A DNA stretch of 64,000 nucleotides from Vibrio sp. YMD68 (GTDB lineage Bacteria > Pseudomonadota > Gammaproteobacteria > Enterobacterales > Vibrionaceae). A program made the translations under genes and the position numbers. The notes below the pieces were generated by a model. That model ran no database searches. It had not been told where the DNA came from and was given only the letters and a program-made list of their open reading frames with translations. This document shows, one piece after another, positions 1-8,075 of this stretch. The stretch covers positions 3,100,001 to 3,164,000 of the forward strand of contig NZ_CP124614.1 in NCBI RefSeq assembly GCF_029958905.1, written 5' to 3'. Each line of letters starts with the position of its first letter. The stretch's first letter is position 1.

Positions 1-2
1 AT

Positions 3-62
3 AACTTTCTGGCGTACATGGCGATGGACGCCTATGACCTTATTACGGTGGGGCCTCAATGA
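3..62 (+). CDS. C-terminal end of an unknown protein (partial)
   Basis: An open frame enters from the left edge and gives 19 residues (ending ...LITVGPQ) before TGA at 60-62. A strong intrinsic terminator follows 50 bases later, consistent with the end of a real transcription unit. The fragment is too short to assign a family. Its position ahead of small unknown genes suggests mobile-element cargo, but that is inference. Confidence 0.35.
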   Translation, partial: NFLAYMAMDAYDLITVGPQ

Positions 63-111
63 TAAAGCGTACTCACCCTAACAATAACCACTCTAATCAT
101 AGCAACACCCG

Positions 112-143
112 ATAAGGCCATCTCATTTTGAGATGGCCTTTTT
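112..143 (+). terminator. Rho-independent terminator
   Basis: The arms AAGGCCATCTC and GAGATGGCCTT enclose a short TTTT loop and are followed by a T-rich tract. It closes the upstream unit and lies just before the ribosome-binding site of the 174-419 gene. Confidence 0.8.
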
Positions 144-173
144 ACTTTCACTCAACAAAAAAAGGAGACCACC

Positions 174-419
174 ATGTCTTGGTATGTAACCGTTGGTAAA
201 GCTGTCGCAGCCACAGCCAGTGTCGCGGGCGTCATTACCGCCGCCCCTGTTTTTGGGGCCATTGGCACCATCAGTGCAGCCGGTTTTGCGGTGTCGACTG
301 CGATTGGCACATCTGCCGCACTGATAGATAAAGCGTTGGAAGAAGACAGACCAGAGTTACCTGACTGTCCAACTCATGACCATCCGCTCATCACTCACGA
401 GCGCTACAACGAGGAGTAA
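174..419 (+). CDS. Small unknown protein with a glycine/alanine-rich hydrophobic N-terminal half
   Basis: 81 aa. An AAAAGGAG ribosome-binding site lies 7 bases before ATG 174, so the start is well supported. Residues about 5-58 are rich in Ala, Gly, Val and Thr and hydrophobic, with two possible membrane-associated helices (about 8-30 and 32-52). A charged tail follows with several Asp, Glu and His. I do not recognise the family. It sits alone between two terminators (112-143 and 449-479), so it seems to be expressed as a single-gene unit or by read-through. The neighbourhood (winged-helix gene, unknown gene, type I R-M operon) suggests island DNA. A small membrane protein of phage or plasmid origin is possible; no function can be given. 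Confidence 0.6.
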   Translation: MSWYVTVGKAVAATASVAGVITAAPVFGAIGTISAAGFAVSTAIGTSAALIDKALEEDRPELPDCPTHDHPLITHERYNEE

Positions 420-448
420 GCGCCTCAATTCATTCTTAATGTTAGTTC

Positions 449-479
449 AAGCCACAGCCTAATCGGTTGTGGCTTTTTT
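449..479 (+). terminator. Rho-independent terminator
   Basis: The arms AAGCCACA and TGTGGCTT, with a TAATCG-type loop, are followed by six T. It ends the 174-419 gene. The next start codon is only about 20 bases downstream, so the winged-helix gene must use read-through or a promoter overlapping this hairpin. Confidence 0.8.
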
Positions 480-499
480 CATTCTATAGGAGCACAGCC

Positions 500-1111
500 A
501 TGCCACCATCCAATATCGAAGCGGTCTTTTTACTGCTTGCTCAGCTTCCTACTCGTTACCCCAAATCTTTAGAGAGTGTGTGTGATGTCTCAGAGGCGTT
601 AGGAATAGGAAAGTCCCCTGATACGATTCGACGATGGTTAAACATCCTCGCGGATTTAGGTTATGCAGAAAAAACGCGCCTGGAGGGCAAAGACAGTTTT
701 AAACGCACCACGCCCCTGCCTTGGGTGACTGCGCAATACGACAGCCTCATTTTAACGCTCACCACTCGCTACTTTGCTTGCCTGTTGCCTGAACGCACCA
801 AACAGCAATATCAATCCCTGTTTGAACAGAGTGAGATGGATACCCAAGAGAGTGGTACGTATCGACAGTGGCTAAGGTGCATTGAGGTGGACTTGCCTAC
901 AGAGCACATGAATTACTTCCCACACCTTGCGACCATCAAGCAAGCATTCATCCAGAAACAGACGCTGCGTTTCACCCTCGTAGGCCAGTGCCTTAACGCT
1001 ATCCCCACCAAGCTACGCCTAAGTACTCAAGGCTTGAGCTTGTTCTATCTCGATAACCAACAACTCAAACAGACACCGATGCTCGGTGTGCTGTCTGCTA
1101 CCGCTTTATAA
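500..1111 (+). CDS. Winged helix-turn-helix DNA-binding protein, unknown role
   Basis: 203 aa from ATG 500, preceded by TAGGAGCACAGCC. A longer frame opens at 467 but runs through the terminator and lacks a ribosome-binding site. Residues about 5-70 look like a winged helix: a helix with alternating Leu, then SPDTIRRWLNILADLGYAEK, which matches a recognition helix followed by the wing start. The rest is about 130 residues with no recognised domain. Such proteins in mobile elements are usually regulators or replication/partition accessories. It is followed at 20 bases by the 1131-2075 gene, so the two are probably co-transcribed. DNA binding is a fair inference; the target is unknown. Confidence 0.6.
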   Translation: MPPSNIEAVFLLLAQLPTRYPKSLESVCDVSEALGIGKSPDTIRRWLNILADLGYAEKTRLEGKDSFKRTTPLPWVTAQYDSLILTLTTRYFACLLPERTKQQYQSLFEQSEMDTQESGTYRQWLRCIEVDLPTEHMNYFPHLATIKQAFIQKQTLRFTLVGQCLNAIPTKLRLSTQGLSLFYLDNQQLKQTPMLGVLSATAL

Positions 1112-1130
1112 CGAAAAAGGAGCATCCACC

Positions 1131-2075
1131 ATGAACAGTCAAAACATTGAAACACCAGTAAGCCCACAACAGCACCAACCTCAAGATGAAAGAGCTGAGG
1201 TCTCAGCCCCTATTTTTCCCATCACCGTTTATGTTCATTGGTCAGAATCCAGAGCCTTTGATTCTGACACCGAGTATGATTTTGCAGATTTTGAAGCCAA
1301 AGCGTTAGAAGTGGCCAAGACCAATCCATTAGGCGGGTACGATAAAACCAAAGTGACGGTCACCTTTGATAATGAGCACCAACACGAATGCCGCTTAGAT
1401 TTAGGCTGTGGGGGTAATGACCAAGGATTTGCAGAGCACTGTTTAAGCACGCTCAATTACTACCATATACACAAAGAAGAAGCCGATAAGCGGTGGCTGC
1501 ATGACAAGCACCACCAGCAGCTCATCCGATTCATTAGGACGTACGCATTGGACTGTACAAACGTTGATTTGGGTCGAATGCAGATTAAGCAGATTGAAGC
1601 GCAAGCCAAAGCACAGGAGGCAGCAAAAGAAGCAGCCAAACAACAGGAGCGGGAAGAAGCATGGCGCGAGCACCAACAAGCGGAGGAGGCGTTCCAAGAG
1701 GCTCTGGAAGTACCGATATGGGCTAAAGGTGTGATTGTGGCGACACTCACCGACTATGATGCAGAAATCAGTGAGCCGTATGCGGGTGAGTTTCATACCA
1801 AAACGTTAAAGACCATCATACTGGCATGGTCGAAGCACAACAGACATCTGTTTTCGGAAATGCGTAAAGCGAGCCTCAATCATCCAGAGACGGCCTTTCT
1901 GAATGACAAAGAGAAAAGTGTGGAGCATCGAGAGCGGTTTTCAATGGGAGAAGGCTACTATCTGACCGACACTAAGTATTTACGCTATGGCTGGAAGATA
2001 AAGAAAATCAGCTTTTATCGAACAGAAAACAAGGCGCGATACGTGCCATTAGGTGAGCTGGCGATACCTGAATAA
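1131..2075 (+). CDS. Mobile-element protein with LPD25-like N-terminal region and a charged coiled-coil segment
   Basis: 314 aa from ATG 1131, behind AAAAAGGAGCATCCACC. A frame opening at 1086 overlaps the upstream gene and is less likely. Residues about 30-120 (starting around VYVHWSESRAFD) look like the large polyvalent protein-associated domain LPD25, known from big plasmid and phage proteins. Residues about 155-205 are Ala, Glu, Lys and Gln-rich and likely form a coiled coil. The C-terminal 100 residues are not recognised. LPD25 assignment is by eye and tentative. It is the last gene of its unit, with a terminator 2 bases after the stop. Likely plasmid or ICE cargo; function unknown. Confidence 0.55.
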   Translation: MNSQNIETPVSPQQHQPQDERAEVSAPIFPITVYVHWSESRAFDSDTEYDFADFEAKALEVAKTNPLGGYDKTKVTVTFDNEHQHECRLDLGCGGNDQGFAEHCLSTLNYYHIHKEEADKRWLHDKHHQQLIRFIRTYALDCTNVDLGRMQIKQIEAQAKAQEAAKEAAKQQEREEAWREHQQAEEAFQEALEVPIWAKGVIVATLTDYDAEISEPYAGEFHTKTLKTIILAWSKHNRHLFSEMRKASLNHPETAFLNDKEKSVEHRERFSMGEGYYLTDTKYLRYGWKIKKISFYRTENKARYVPLGELAIPE

Positions 2076-2076
2076 A

Positions 2077-2106
2077 AAAGAGAGGCGATCAATTCGCCTC
2101 TCTTTA
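2077..2106. terminator. Bidirectional-type intrinsic terminator
   Basis: The perfect arms AAAGAGAGGCGA and TCGCCTCTCTTT lie around a TCAAT loop, with A-rich sequence before and T-rich after. It directly follows the stop codon of the 1131-2075 gene. Confidence 0.85.
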
Positions 2107-2177
2107 GGTAGTATGATTTTTTTGCTCGCAGTTATCTACGACAGAGTCGCTTGATGCTTACCTCTAGCAGCAAGACG

Positions 2178-2208
2178 TTACCAATGATTTTTGGACAATC
2201 ATTGGTAA
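2178..2208. repeat. Inverted repeat in the gap before hsdR
   Basis: TTACCAATGAT and ATCATTGGTAA form 11-bp perfect arms around a 9-base spacer. No T-tract follows, so it is not a standard terminator. It may be a protein-binding site or a former element boundary. The rest of 2110-2300 holds no convincing gene. Confidence 0.5.
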
Positions 2209-2286
2209 GAGTACAAACTCAAATTTGTTCATTTTGGATGATTTTTTACCTCGAAGGCATGACTATTCGATTCTGTATAAAAACCA

Positions 2287-2330
2287 TTTTTGAATATATA
2301 TTCAAAAAGCAAGGGGGGGGGAGCCTTGCC
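2287..2330 (-). terminator. hsdR terminator with nine-C loop and adjacent 22-bp palindrome
   Basis: Reading the minus strand after the hsdR stop, GCAAGG and CCTTGC form a stem around a loop that holds a nine-base C run (G run on plus at 2313-2321), followed by TTTTT. Directly beyond lies a perfect 22-bp AT palindrome, 2287-2308. The terminator call is solid. The homopolymer is unusual for a Vibrio loop. Confidence 0.65.
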
Positions 2331-2337
2331 TTTCTCA

Positions 2338-5300
2338 TTATTTATACCATCCGTCTGCGAGTACCTCAGCTTGTTCAAGAACAAGCTTAATCGCCTCTTC
2401 TGCCGCATCGGGTGGATACTTCCATCGACGCAGCAGTCGACGCACAAGGTTTCGCATACGCGCTCGTACGCTTTCTCGCTTCTGCCAGTCAACTGTGGCT
2501 GACTTACGAAGTTGTTTGGTTAGTTCAATTGCCAAATTACGTAAAGCATCATCACCAAGCTCACGAACTGAAGACTCGTTTTCAACCAGAGCACGGTAGA
2601 AAGCGATTTCATCAACGGAAAGCTTTAACTTATCCAGAAGCTCTGAATCCTCTTGCATTTCCTTTGCCCACTGGATCAACTCTTCAATAACCTGAGCTGT
2701 TTCAATACTGCGGTTATGGTATTTTTGCAGCGTCGACATAATACGTTCAGAGTATTTCTTCTCCTGTACGACGTCGTTCTTCATGCGAGATTTAACCTCA
2801 TCACGAAGCAGCTTTTCAAGAAGTTCAACAGCTAAGTTCTTTTCCTTCATGCTCTTAACATCTTCTAAGAACTCTTCAGAAAGCAAACCAATGTTAGGTT
2901 TATCTAGACCAACCATTGAAAAAATATCATCAACGCCATCCGCGATGACCGCGTTATCGAGAATGTGTTTTAGAGCGGAGTTTCGCTCTTCATCTGAGCG
3001 TTTTTTGTCAACTGTCGTGTGCTTAAGAAATGCAGCTTTAATCGCCGAGTAAAATGCTATTTCATTTTTATAGCCGCGAGTCTCATCCATGGTATTACAC
3101 AACGAATAAGCTTTACCTAATGCAGCCATAACATCAAGAAAACGGCGCTTACCATCACGAACCTCTTTGCCATTGCTATCGGTATGTGACAACCCGGATA
3201 AGTGACCTGCGGCGCCTGGAAGTAATCGTAGTGCGTCTGTTTCAAAATCAGGGCGATAGTTAAAGACATAGCCATCTACCGGCGTAGCAAACATCCCTCG
3301 AATAATATCAACCTTCTCCATCAATACTGCAAATGCTTCTGCTGTATCGACTGTTGGCTGCCCCTTACCTTGACTGTTGGTATAGGTCTTTAGTGCATTT
3401 TTAAGTTCATTAGCGATACCTATATAATCGACAACCAAACCACCGGGCTTGTCTTTAAATACACGGTTAACACGAGCAATCGCCTGCATCAGGTTGTGCC
3501 CTTTCATTGGTTTATCGATGTACATGGTATGGCAACAAGGTGCATCGAATCCTGTTAGCCACATATCTCGAACGATAACGAGTTGAAGCTCATCGTCAGT
3601 ATCTTTGTAGCGCTTCTCGAATAGTTTTTTGGTTTTCTTATCGTGAATATGAGGCTGCATCTTCTCTTTGTCTGATGCAGAGCCAGTCATCACAATTTTA
3701 ATTGCACCTTTATCGGTATCTGGGTGATGCCAATCAGGCTTAATCGCCACAATAGCATTGTAGAGATCGACACAGATTTCTCGGCTCATCGCTACAATCA
3801 TGGCTTTACCGGGAAATGTCGATGTTCGAGTAGTGAAGTGCTCAACCAGATCTTTTGCAACTTGTTCAATGCGAGGCTCAGCGCCTACCAACTTTTCTAA
3901 TGTTGCCCATTCTGATTTTACTTTTTCACGATCTGCCGTTTCTTCATCTTCACCGATTTCATCTTCAACTTTATCGTTAAGCTGCTCAATTTCATCTTGG
4001 TTAATATCAAGCTTAGCGAGGCGAGATTCGTAGTAGATAGGCACCGTGGCACCATCATCAACGGCATCTTGAATATCGTAGATAGAGACGTACTCACCAA
4101 AAACACCACGGGTGTCTTTGTCATCCATTGCGATAGGCGTGCCTGTAAAGCCAATGAACGAAGCATTAGGCAATGCGTCACGCATATACTTGGAATATCC
4201 ATAGACGTACTTGTGACCCGTTACAGTGCCGTTTTTGTCCTTCACTTCAACCATCTTCGATTTATTGCCATACTGGCTACGGTGGGCTTCATCAGAAACC
4301 ACCACGATATTACTTCGCTCAGATAGTCGAGGATGCTCTGTCTCTTCATCTAATAAAGCGAACTTTTGAATCGTCGTGAATATGATGCCGCCAGATTGGC
4401 GATTGAAAAGCAGTTCACGTAATGCATCACGGTCATCCGCTTGTTGAGGTATTTGCTTTAACGTTTCTTGTGCCATCCCAAAGGTGTTGTAAAGCTGACC
4501 GTCGAGATCATTTCGGTCAGTGACCACCACGATTGTCGGATTATTCATTGAGGCTTGCTGTAACAACTTACTCGCGTAGCAAACCATAGAGATACTTTTA
4601 CCACTCCCTTGCGTATGCCAAACAACCCCTGCCTTACCACTGCCTTGCTTGATCTTTTCTAGCGCTGGAATTGTACTCTCTAGGAAGTTACCTGAGGTAT
4701 TAGCAGCACGAACCGTCGCCTCAACCGCCGCTCTCACCGCGTGGAACTGGTGATAGCCCGCAATCTTCTTGATAATTTTGTCGTTGTCGGTTTCAAACAA
4801 CACAAAATAACGAATGTAATCGAGCAATAAATCTTGCTTGAAAAAGCCACGAACCATGGTTTCTAATTGAAACTCTAACAGCGGTCTATCGTCTTCTGTG
4901 GCGACGGTTTTCCAAGGTAAGAATCGCTCCTTATTTGCCGTTAATGAACCAACGCGTGCCGTCCAACCATCGCTGACAATTAACGCTTCATTGAAAACAA
5001 ACAGATCTGAGATTTCGTCTTTGTAGGTTTGAAGCTGATTAAACGCATTCCAAATATCGGCATGTTCATCTGCTGGGTTTTTTAGCTCGATGACTGAGAT
5101 TGGTAGCCCGTTAATGAACACAACAACATCAGGTCGACGATTGCCTTTAGTACCTGTAATCGTAAACTGATTCACGATAAGGAATTCATTGTTATCAGGC
5201 GTTGTAAAATCCATTAGCTGAGCATGAGTATGCTTCGTTTTCGATTCACCATCTTCAACAGCCGTGTATTCAACAGGCACCCCTTCAATCACAAACTTGT

Positions 5301-5562
5301 GGAAGCCTCGGTTGTTTTTAATAAGAATGGGCGTGTCGGGGGAAGATACCGTATTAACCACATCATTCAGAGCTTCAATAGGCAGCTCGGGGTTAATAAT
5401 TTCTAACTGATTTAATAGGCGCTGCTTTAAAACGACTTGGTGGTAATCGTCACGCTCTGGAGAGTCACCATCAGGCGCGATGTCGTAGCCACTTTTATAG
5501 AGGTAACCTTGATCAGTAAACCAATTAATACACTGTTGCTCTAACTGGTCTTCAGTAATCAT
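2338..5562 (-). CDS. hsdR: Type I restriction enzyme, R subunit (HsdR)
   Basis: 1074 aa, normal for HsdR. The N-terminal nuclease domain shows D145 (RPDVVVF) and E159-L-K161 (VIELKN) of the PD-(D/E)XK site, with a QxxxY motif at about 177. The helicase motor follows: Walker A TQGSGKS at 317-323, DEAH at 424-427 (VVVSDEAHRSQYG), then GFTGTPI, and a C-terminal helical region that docks on the methylase core. It cuts DNA after ATP-driven translocation when the target is unmethylated. It is last in the order hsdM, hsdS, X, hsdR; its ATG overlaps the stop of X by 4 bases (ATGA), so it is translationally coupled to X. It ends at the terminator at 2287-2330. No break was seen, so restriction should be active. 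Confidence 0.95.
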   Translation of the reverse strand: MITEDQLEQQCINWFTDQGYLYKSGYDIAPDGDSPERDDYHQVVLKQRLLNQLEIINPELPIEALNDVVNTVSSPDTPILIKNNRGFHKFVIEGVPVEYTAVEDGESKTKHTHAQLMDFTTPDNNEFLIVNQFTITGTKGNRRPDVVVFINGLPISVIELKNPADEHADIWNAFNQLQTYKDEISDLFVFNEALIVSDGWTARVGSLTANKERFLPWKTVATEDDRPLLEFQLETMVRGFFKQDLLLDYIRYFVLFETDNDKIIKKIAGYHQFHAVRAAVEATVRAANTSGNFLESTIPALEKIKQGSGKAGVVWHTQGSGKSISMVCYASKLLQQASMNNPTIVVVTDRNDLDGQLYNTFGMAQETLKQIPQQADDRDALRELLFNRQSGGIIFTTIQKFALLDEETEHPRLSERSNIVVVSDEAHRSQYGNKSKMVEVKDKNGTVTGHKYVYGYSKYMRDALPNASFIGFTGTPIAMDDKDTRGVFGEYVSIYDIQDAVDDGATVPIYYESRLAKLDINQDEIEQLNDKVEDEIGEDEETADREKVKSEWATLEKLVGAEPRIEQVAKDLVEHFTTRTSTFPGKAMIVAMSREICVDLYNAIVAIKPDWHHPDTDKGAIKIVMTGSASDKEKMQPHIHDKKTKKLFEKRYKDTDDELQLVIVRDMWLTGFDAPCCHTMYIDKPMKGHNLMQAIARVNRVFKDKPGGLVVDYIGIANELKNALKTYTNSQGKGQPTVDTAEAFAVLMEKVDIIRGMFATPVDGYVFNYRPDFETDALRLLPGAAGHLSGLSHTDSNGKEVRDGKRRFLDVMAALGKAYSLCNTMDETRGYKNEIAFYSAIKAAFLKHTTVDKKRSDEERNSALKHILDNAVIADGVDDIFSMVGLDKPNIGLLSEEFLEDVKSMKEKNLAVELLEKLLRDEVKSRMKNDVVQEKKYSERIMSTLQKYHNRSIETAQVIEELIQWAKEMQEDSELLDKLKLSVDEIAFYRALVENESSVRELGDDALRNLAIELTKQLRKSATVDWQKRESVRARMRNLVRRLLRRWKYPPDAAEEAIKLVLEQAEVLADGWYK

Positions 5563-6749
5563 AAAGACTCCTCATAGATATGGTGCATCTCTTTGCAAAA
5601 AGCCACAAAAGAATTCGTGTTGATTAATGCTTTCTGAAGCTCTTTCATTTGTGTAAAAAACGTTTCGCTCTGCTGTTCAGGCGTTGATGCATGACCAATA
5701 AAATCAGAAAGGCTGCGATAAATGATGAGTGGGTGCCACGGGTTCTCGTTATTATTCTGAGTGACTCTGTCACTTAATTTCCAACCATTTGGCAAACAGA
5801 TTTCATTAACTAGCTTTTCATATAGCCCTCTAGAATTTAACTTAGAATGCAGTGGGTCATCTATATCAACTATGAGAGCTGCTAATGGTTCATTAGGCAT
5901 TATATCTTCAACACAATGATCTGCACTGTCTATTAAAAAACCACAGAATAGACCGGGAGCCCAGCCCCCTTCATCATACTCTTGAGTTACATTGTTAAAC
6001 TCTAATCCAATGCGTCCCCAAGTGTCATATTTTCCGCATCGTTCACTCACACCTACCTTGCGTTGGTAAACCTCTTTATTGTATGAAACATCGCCTTCTA
6101 ATTGTTGAATGGGCCACTTTTTATGTATGGCTCTTTTAGCTATATTATTGAGCTGTTCGTCAATTTTTTTTGCATCATTATAATATGCAATAGAAAGAGG
6201 GTTAATTGGAGTTATGTCAACTAAACGATTCACTTTTAATAAATGAATAAACTCTTCACGTATCCATAAATCTTTGTCATTACCACCCTCTACGCTTTCA
6301 ATTATTTCTGCAATTTGATACCAACATAAGGCTAAATCTGGGTTCTGCTTATGTTGGCCTACATGTCCTGTAATCAGCACGATTACAAATGCTTTCCCTA
6401 ATTTTTCTTCAGCGTATTTACGATAATTATCAAGCTGCTTATCAGAAAGTTTAGTCCAAACTTTATGTTCAAAAATAATGCTGAATGTTCTATCTGAAGA
6501 GTCCCAGCACATATCTGGAAACGTACCATTAAAATTAACTTGGGTATCAATATGCCTTGAATCGCCAACAGGCAGAATATTTAAACTTTTTTCTTCGCCT
6601 ACTTTTCTTAAGTACTTATCGATTGCTCTTCTAACTTCAGCATCGTTTCGCAATAACCAAGCAAATGCTTCTGTTATGAAATTTTCGGTAGGAGACGTTT
6701 TATCGCTCGATGCATATTTACTTACGTTGACCAGTAGGCTGTTATTCAT
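5559..6749 (-). CDS. PD-(D/E)XK nuclease-like protein inside the hsd operon
   Basis: 396 aa, not one of the three standard subunits. Residues 22-105 carry a restriction-like active-site pattern: E22 or E27 in a helix (TENFITEAFAWLL), D79 in GTFPDM, E94-H-K96 in IIFEHKV, and Q105 in SDKQLDNYRKY. This is the E-D-ExK-Q order of RecB/resolvase-type nucleases. The C-terminal 250 residues are not recognised. It sits between hsdS (27 bases upstream) and hsdR (4-base overlap), so it is built into the same transcript. Family knowledge: proteins of this type are common in defence islands. Possible roles are an extra nuclease, a second defence system riding on the hsd promoter, or a modulator of restriction. 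Which one applies cannot be told from sequence. Confidence 0.75.
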   Translation of the reverse strand: MNNSLLVNVSKYASSDKTSPTENFITEAFAWLLRNDAEVRRAIDKYLRKVGEEKSLNILPVGDSRHIDTQVNFNGTFPDMCWDSSDRTFSIIFEHKVWTKLSDKQLDNYRKYAEEKLGKAFVIVLITGHVGQHKQNPDLALCWYQIAEIIESVEGGNDKDLWIREEFIHLLKVNRLVDITPINPLSIAYYNDAKKIDEQLNNIAKRAIHKKWPIQQLEGDVSYNKEVYQRKVGVSERCGKYDTWGRIGLEFNNVTQEYDEGGWAPGLFCGFLIDSADHCVEDIMPNEPLAALIVDIDDPLHSKLNSRGLYEKLVNEICLPNGWKLSDRVTQNNNENPWHPLIIYRSLSDFIGHASTPEQQSETFFTQMKELQKALINTNSFVAFCKEMHHIYEESL

Positions 6750-6776
6750 AGCAGCAGTCCTTTGCAGTTGAGTTAA

Positions 6777-8075
6777 TTAGGTATCGTTTTGAGCTTTGTC
6801 TAAGTCGATTTCGCCGGAAAGCAATTTAGGAAGTAGCGTGTCGCGTAGCTTAGCCAGTTCTTCATTCTCAAGGCGATTTTGATGAGCTTTCTTCAACATT
6901 GAACCTGTAAGCTGCCAGAATTTTTGAGCAATATCCGTTGTAGGGATTACACATGGTGTATCGGCAACAACTACAGGCTTAATCGCAGGGTACGCACCAC
7001 CATCTGCTAGACGGGCATATTCATCAATAGTGTCATCATTGGTAGTAGCTAGGTAAACGAATGACGTCCAAAACTCTTCCTTTGGCGATAACACGGCGAA
7101 ACCTGTACTGCCTGTAAGTGGTTGCTCTGTCTCACCGATGAATGCAAAAGATCGATTTCCCGGACGCACCGTGCCAACAATGGTATCCCCAGAGTTCAAA
7201 ACTCTTCTAGCTCGTGAGGGCGCTTCATCGAAGTCAAACGTTGTGACAGTTTCAATCACACCATTTTTTGTGTTTGCTAGGTCAACGTAGTGAACTTGTT
7301 CGGGTTGGTTTTTCTTTGTCCATGATTTCGCATTGAGTTTGGCGATATCTGCAATTATTCCCTGACTCCAGCCGACAGGGATACCAGTTTCACTATCTAG
7401 CTTTTCTGGGAAGAGCGAGGCCGTGGCCGCATCCATACCCTCTGTTTGCTCTCCATTCATCTTGGCTTTTACTGGTTCGAAATCGACAAACCATGACTTG
7501 AAGATGGCTTGCGCCATATGTTCTAGGGTTTGGTTAATCTCATAGTTAAGGTGAATCTTGTCATCCAGCTCGCCTAAAACCGCAGCAATACGATTTTGCT
7601 CTTCTAGAGCAGGAATCGGAAACAACAAACGTTCAAGAGTTTGAAGGTTTATATTGTCTTGTACACTACCAGTAGCTTGTGCCTGAATGCGCTTTCTTAA
7701 TAATCGAAATACGTACTCTATGAAGTAAACATTACATTTTGATTCATCAGCAATAAAGCCAATAACACTGTCGGGGAAACATGCTGGGTAAGTTAGTATT
7801 CCGGTTTCTGCAATGTTAGCGGCTATAGTGATACACATAGTCCCCTTTGGCCACAATCGACTCTGAGCTAAACCCTCTTCGCTATACGTCTGAGAGTGCT
7901 GAGTAACGCGACCTTTAGAAGCTTTTACATCACCAGTTTGAACAAATGGGTAAGGCCCACCATACAAATGAGCCGCATCTCGTGGACGATGACGTGAACG
8001 CCCTCTATTAACCTCACCAAGATCGCTGAGTTTTACTTGAGACCACCCTTCAGGAATGTGAAGTTCAAAGCTCAT
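6777..8075 (-). CDS. hsdS: Type I restriction enzyme, specificity subunit (HsdS)
   Basis: 432 aa with two target recognition domains. TRD1 begins at IPEGWSQVKLSDLGEV (residues about 8-23) and ends at the first conserved coiled-coil region, ALEEQNRIAAVLGELDDKI (about 155-175). TRD2 begins at GIPVGWSQGIIADIAK (about 230) and is followed by the second helical region with ENEELAKLRDTLLPKLLSGEI near the C-terminus. It sets which bipartite DNA site HsdM methylates and HsdR restricts. Its ATG lies inside the end of hsdM (11-base overlap), and X follows 27 bases downstream. TRDs vary fast, so the recognised site cannot be predicted. The ATG of the frame is used; the preceding overlap supports coupling. 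Confidence 0.95.
   Translation of the reverse strand: MSFELHIPEGWSQVKLSDLGEVNRGRSRHRPRDAAHLYGGPYPFVQTGDVKASKGRVTQHSQTYSEEGLAQSRLWPKGTMCITIAANIAETGILTYPACFPDSVIGFIADESKCNVYFIEYVFRLLRKRIQAQATGSVQDNINLQTLERLLFPIPALEEQNRIAAVLGELDDKIHLNYEINQTLEHMAQAIFKSWFVDFEPVKAKMNGEQTEGMDAATASLFPEKLDSETGIPVGWSQGIIADIAKLNAKSWTKKNQPEQVHYVDLANTKNGVIETVTTFDFDEAPSRARRVLNSGDTIVGTVRPGNRSFAFIGETEQPLTGSTGFAVLSPKEEFWTSFVYLATTNDDTIDEYARLADGGAYPAIKPVVVADTPCVIPTTDIAQKFWQLTGSMLKKAHQNRLENEELAKLRDTLLPKLLSGEIDLDKAQNDT

Noticed and set aside
1443..1796. Minus-strand frames of up to 117 codons over the 1131-2075 gene
   Set aside because: They overlap a gene with a good ribosome-binding site and lack one of their own. Their cysteine-rich composition is that of a shadow frame.
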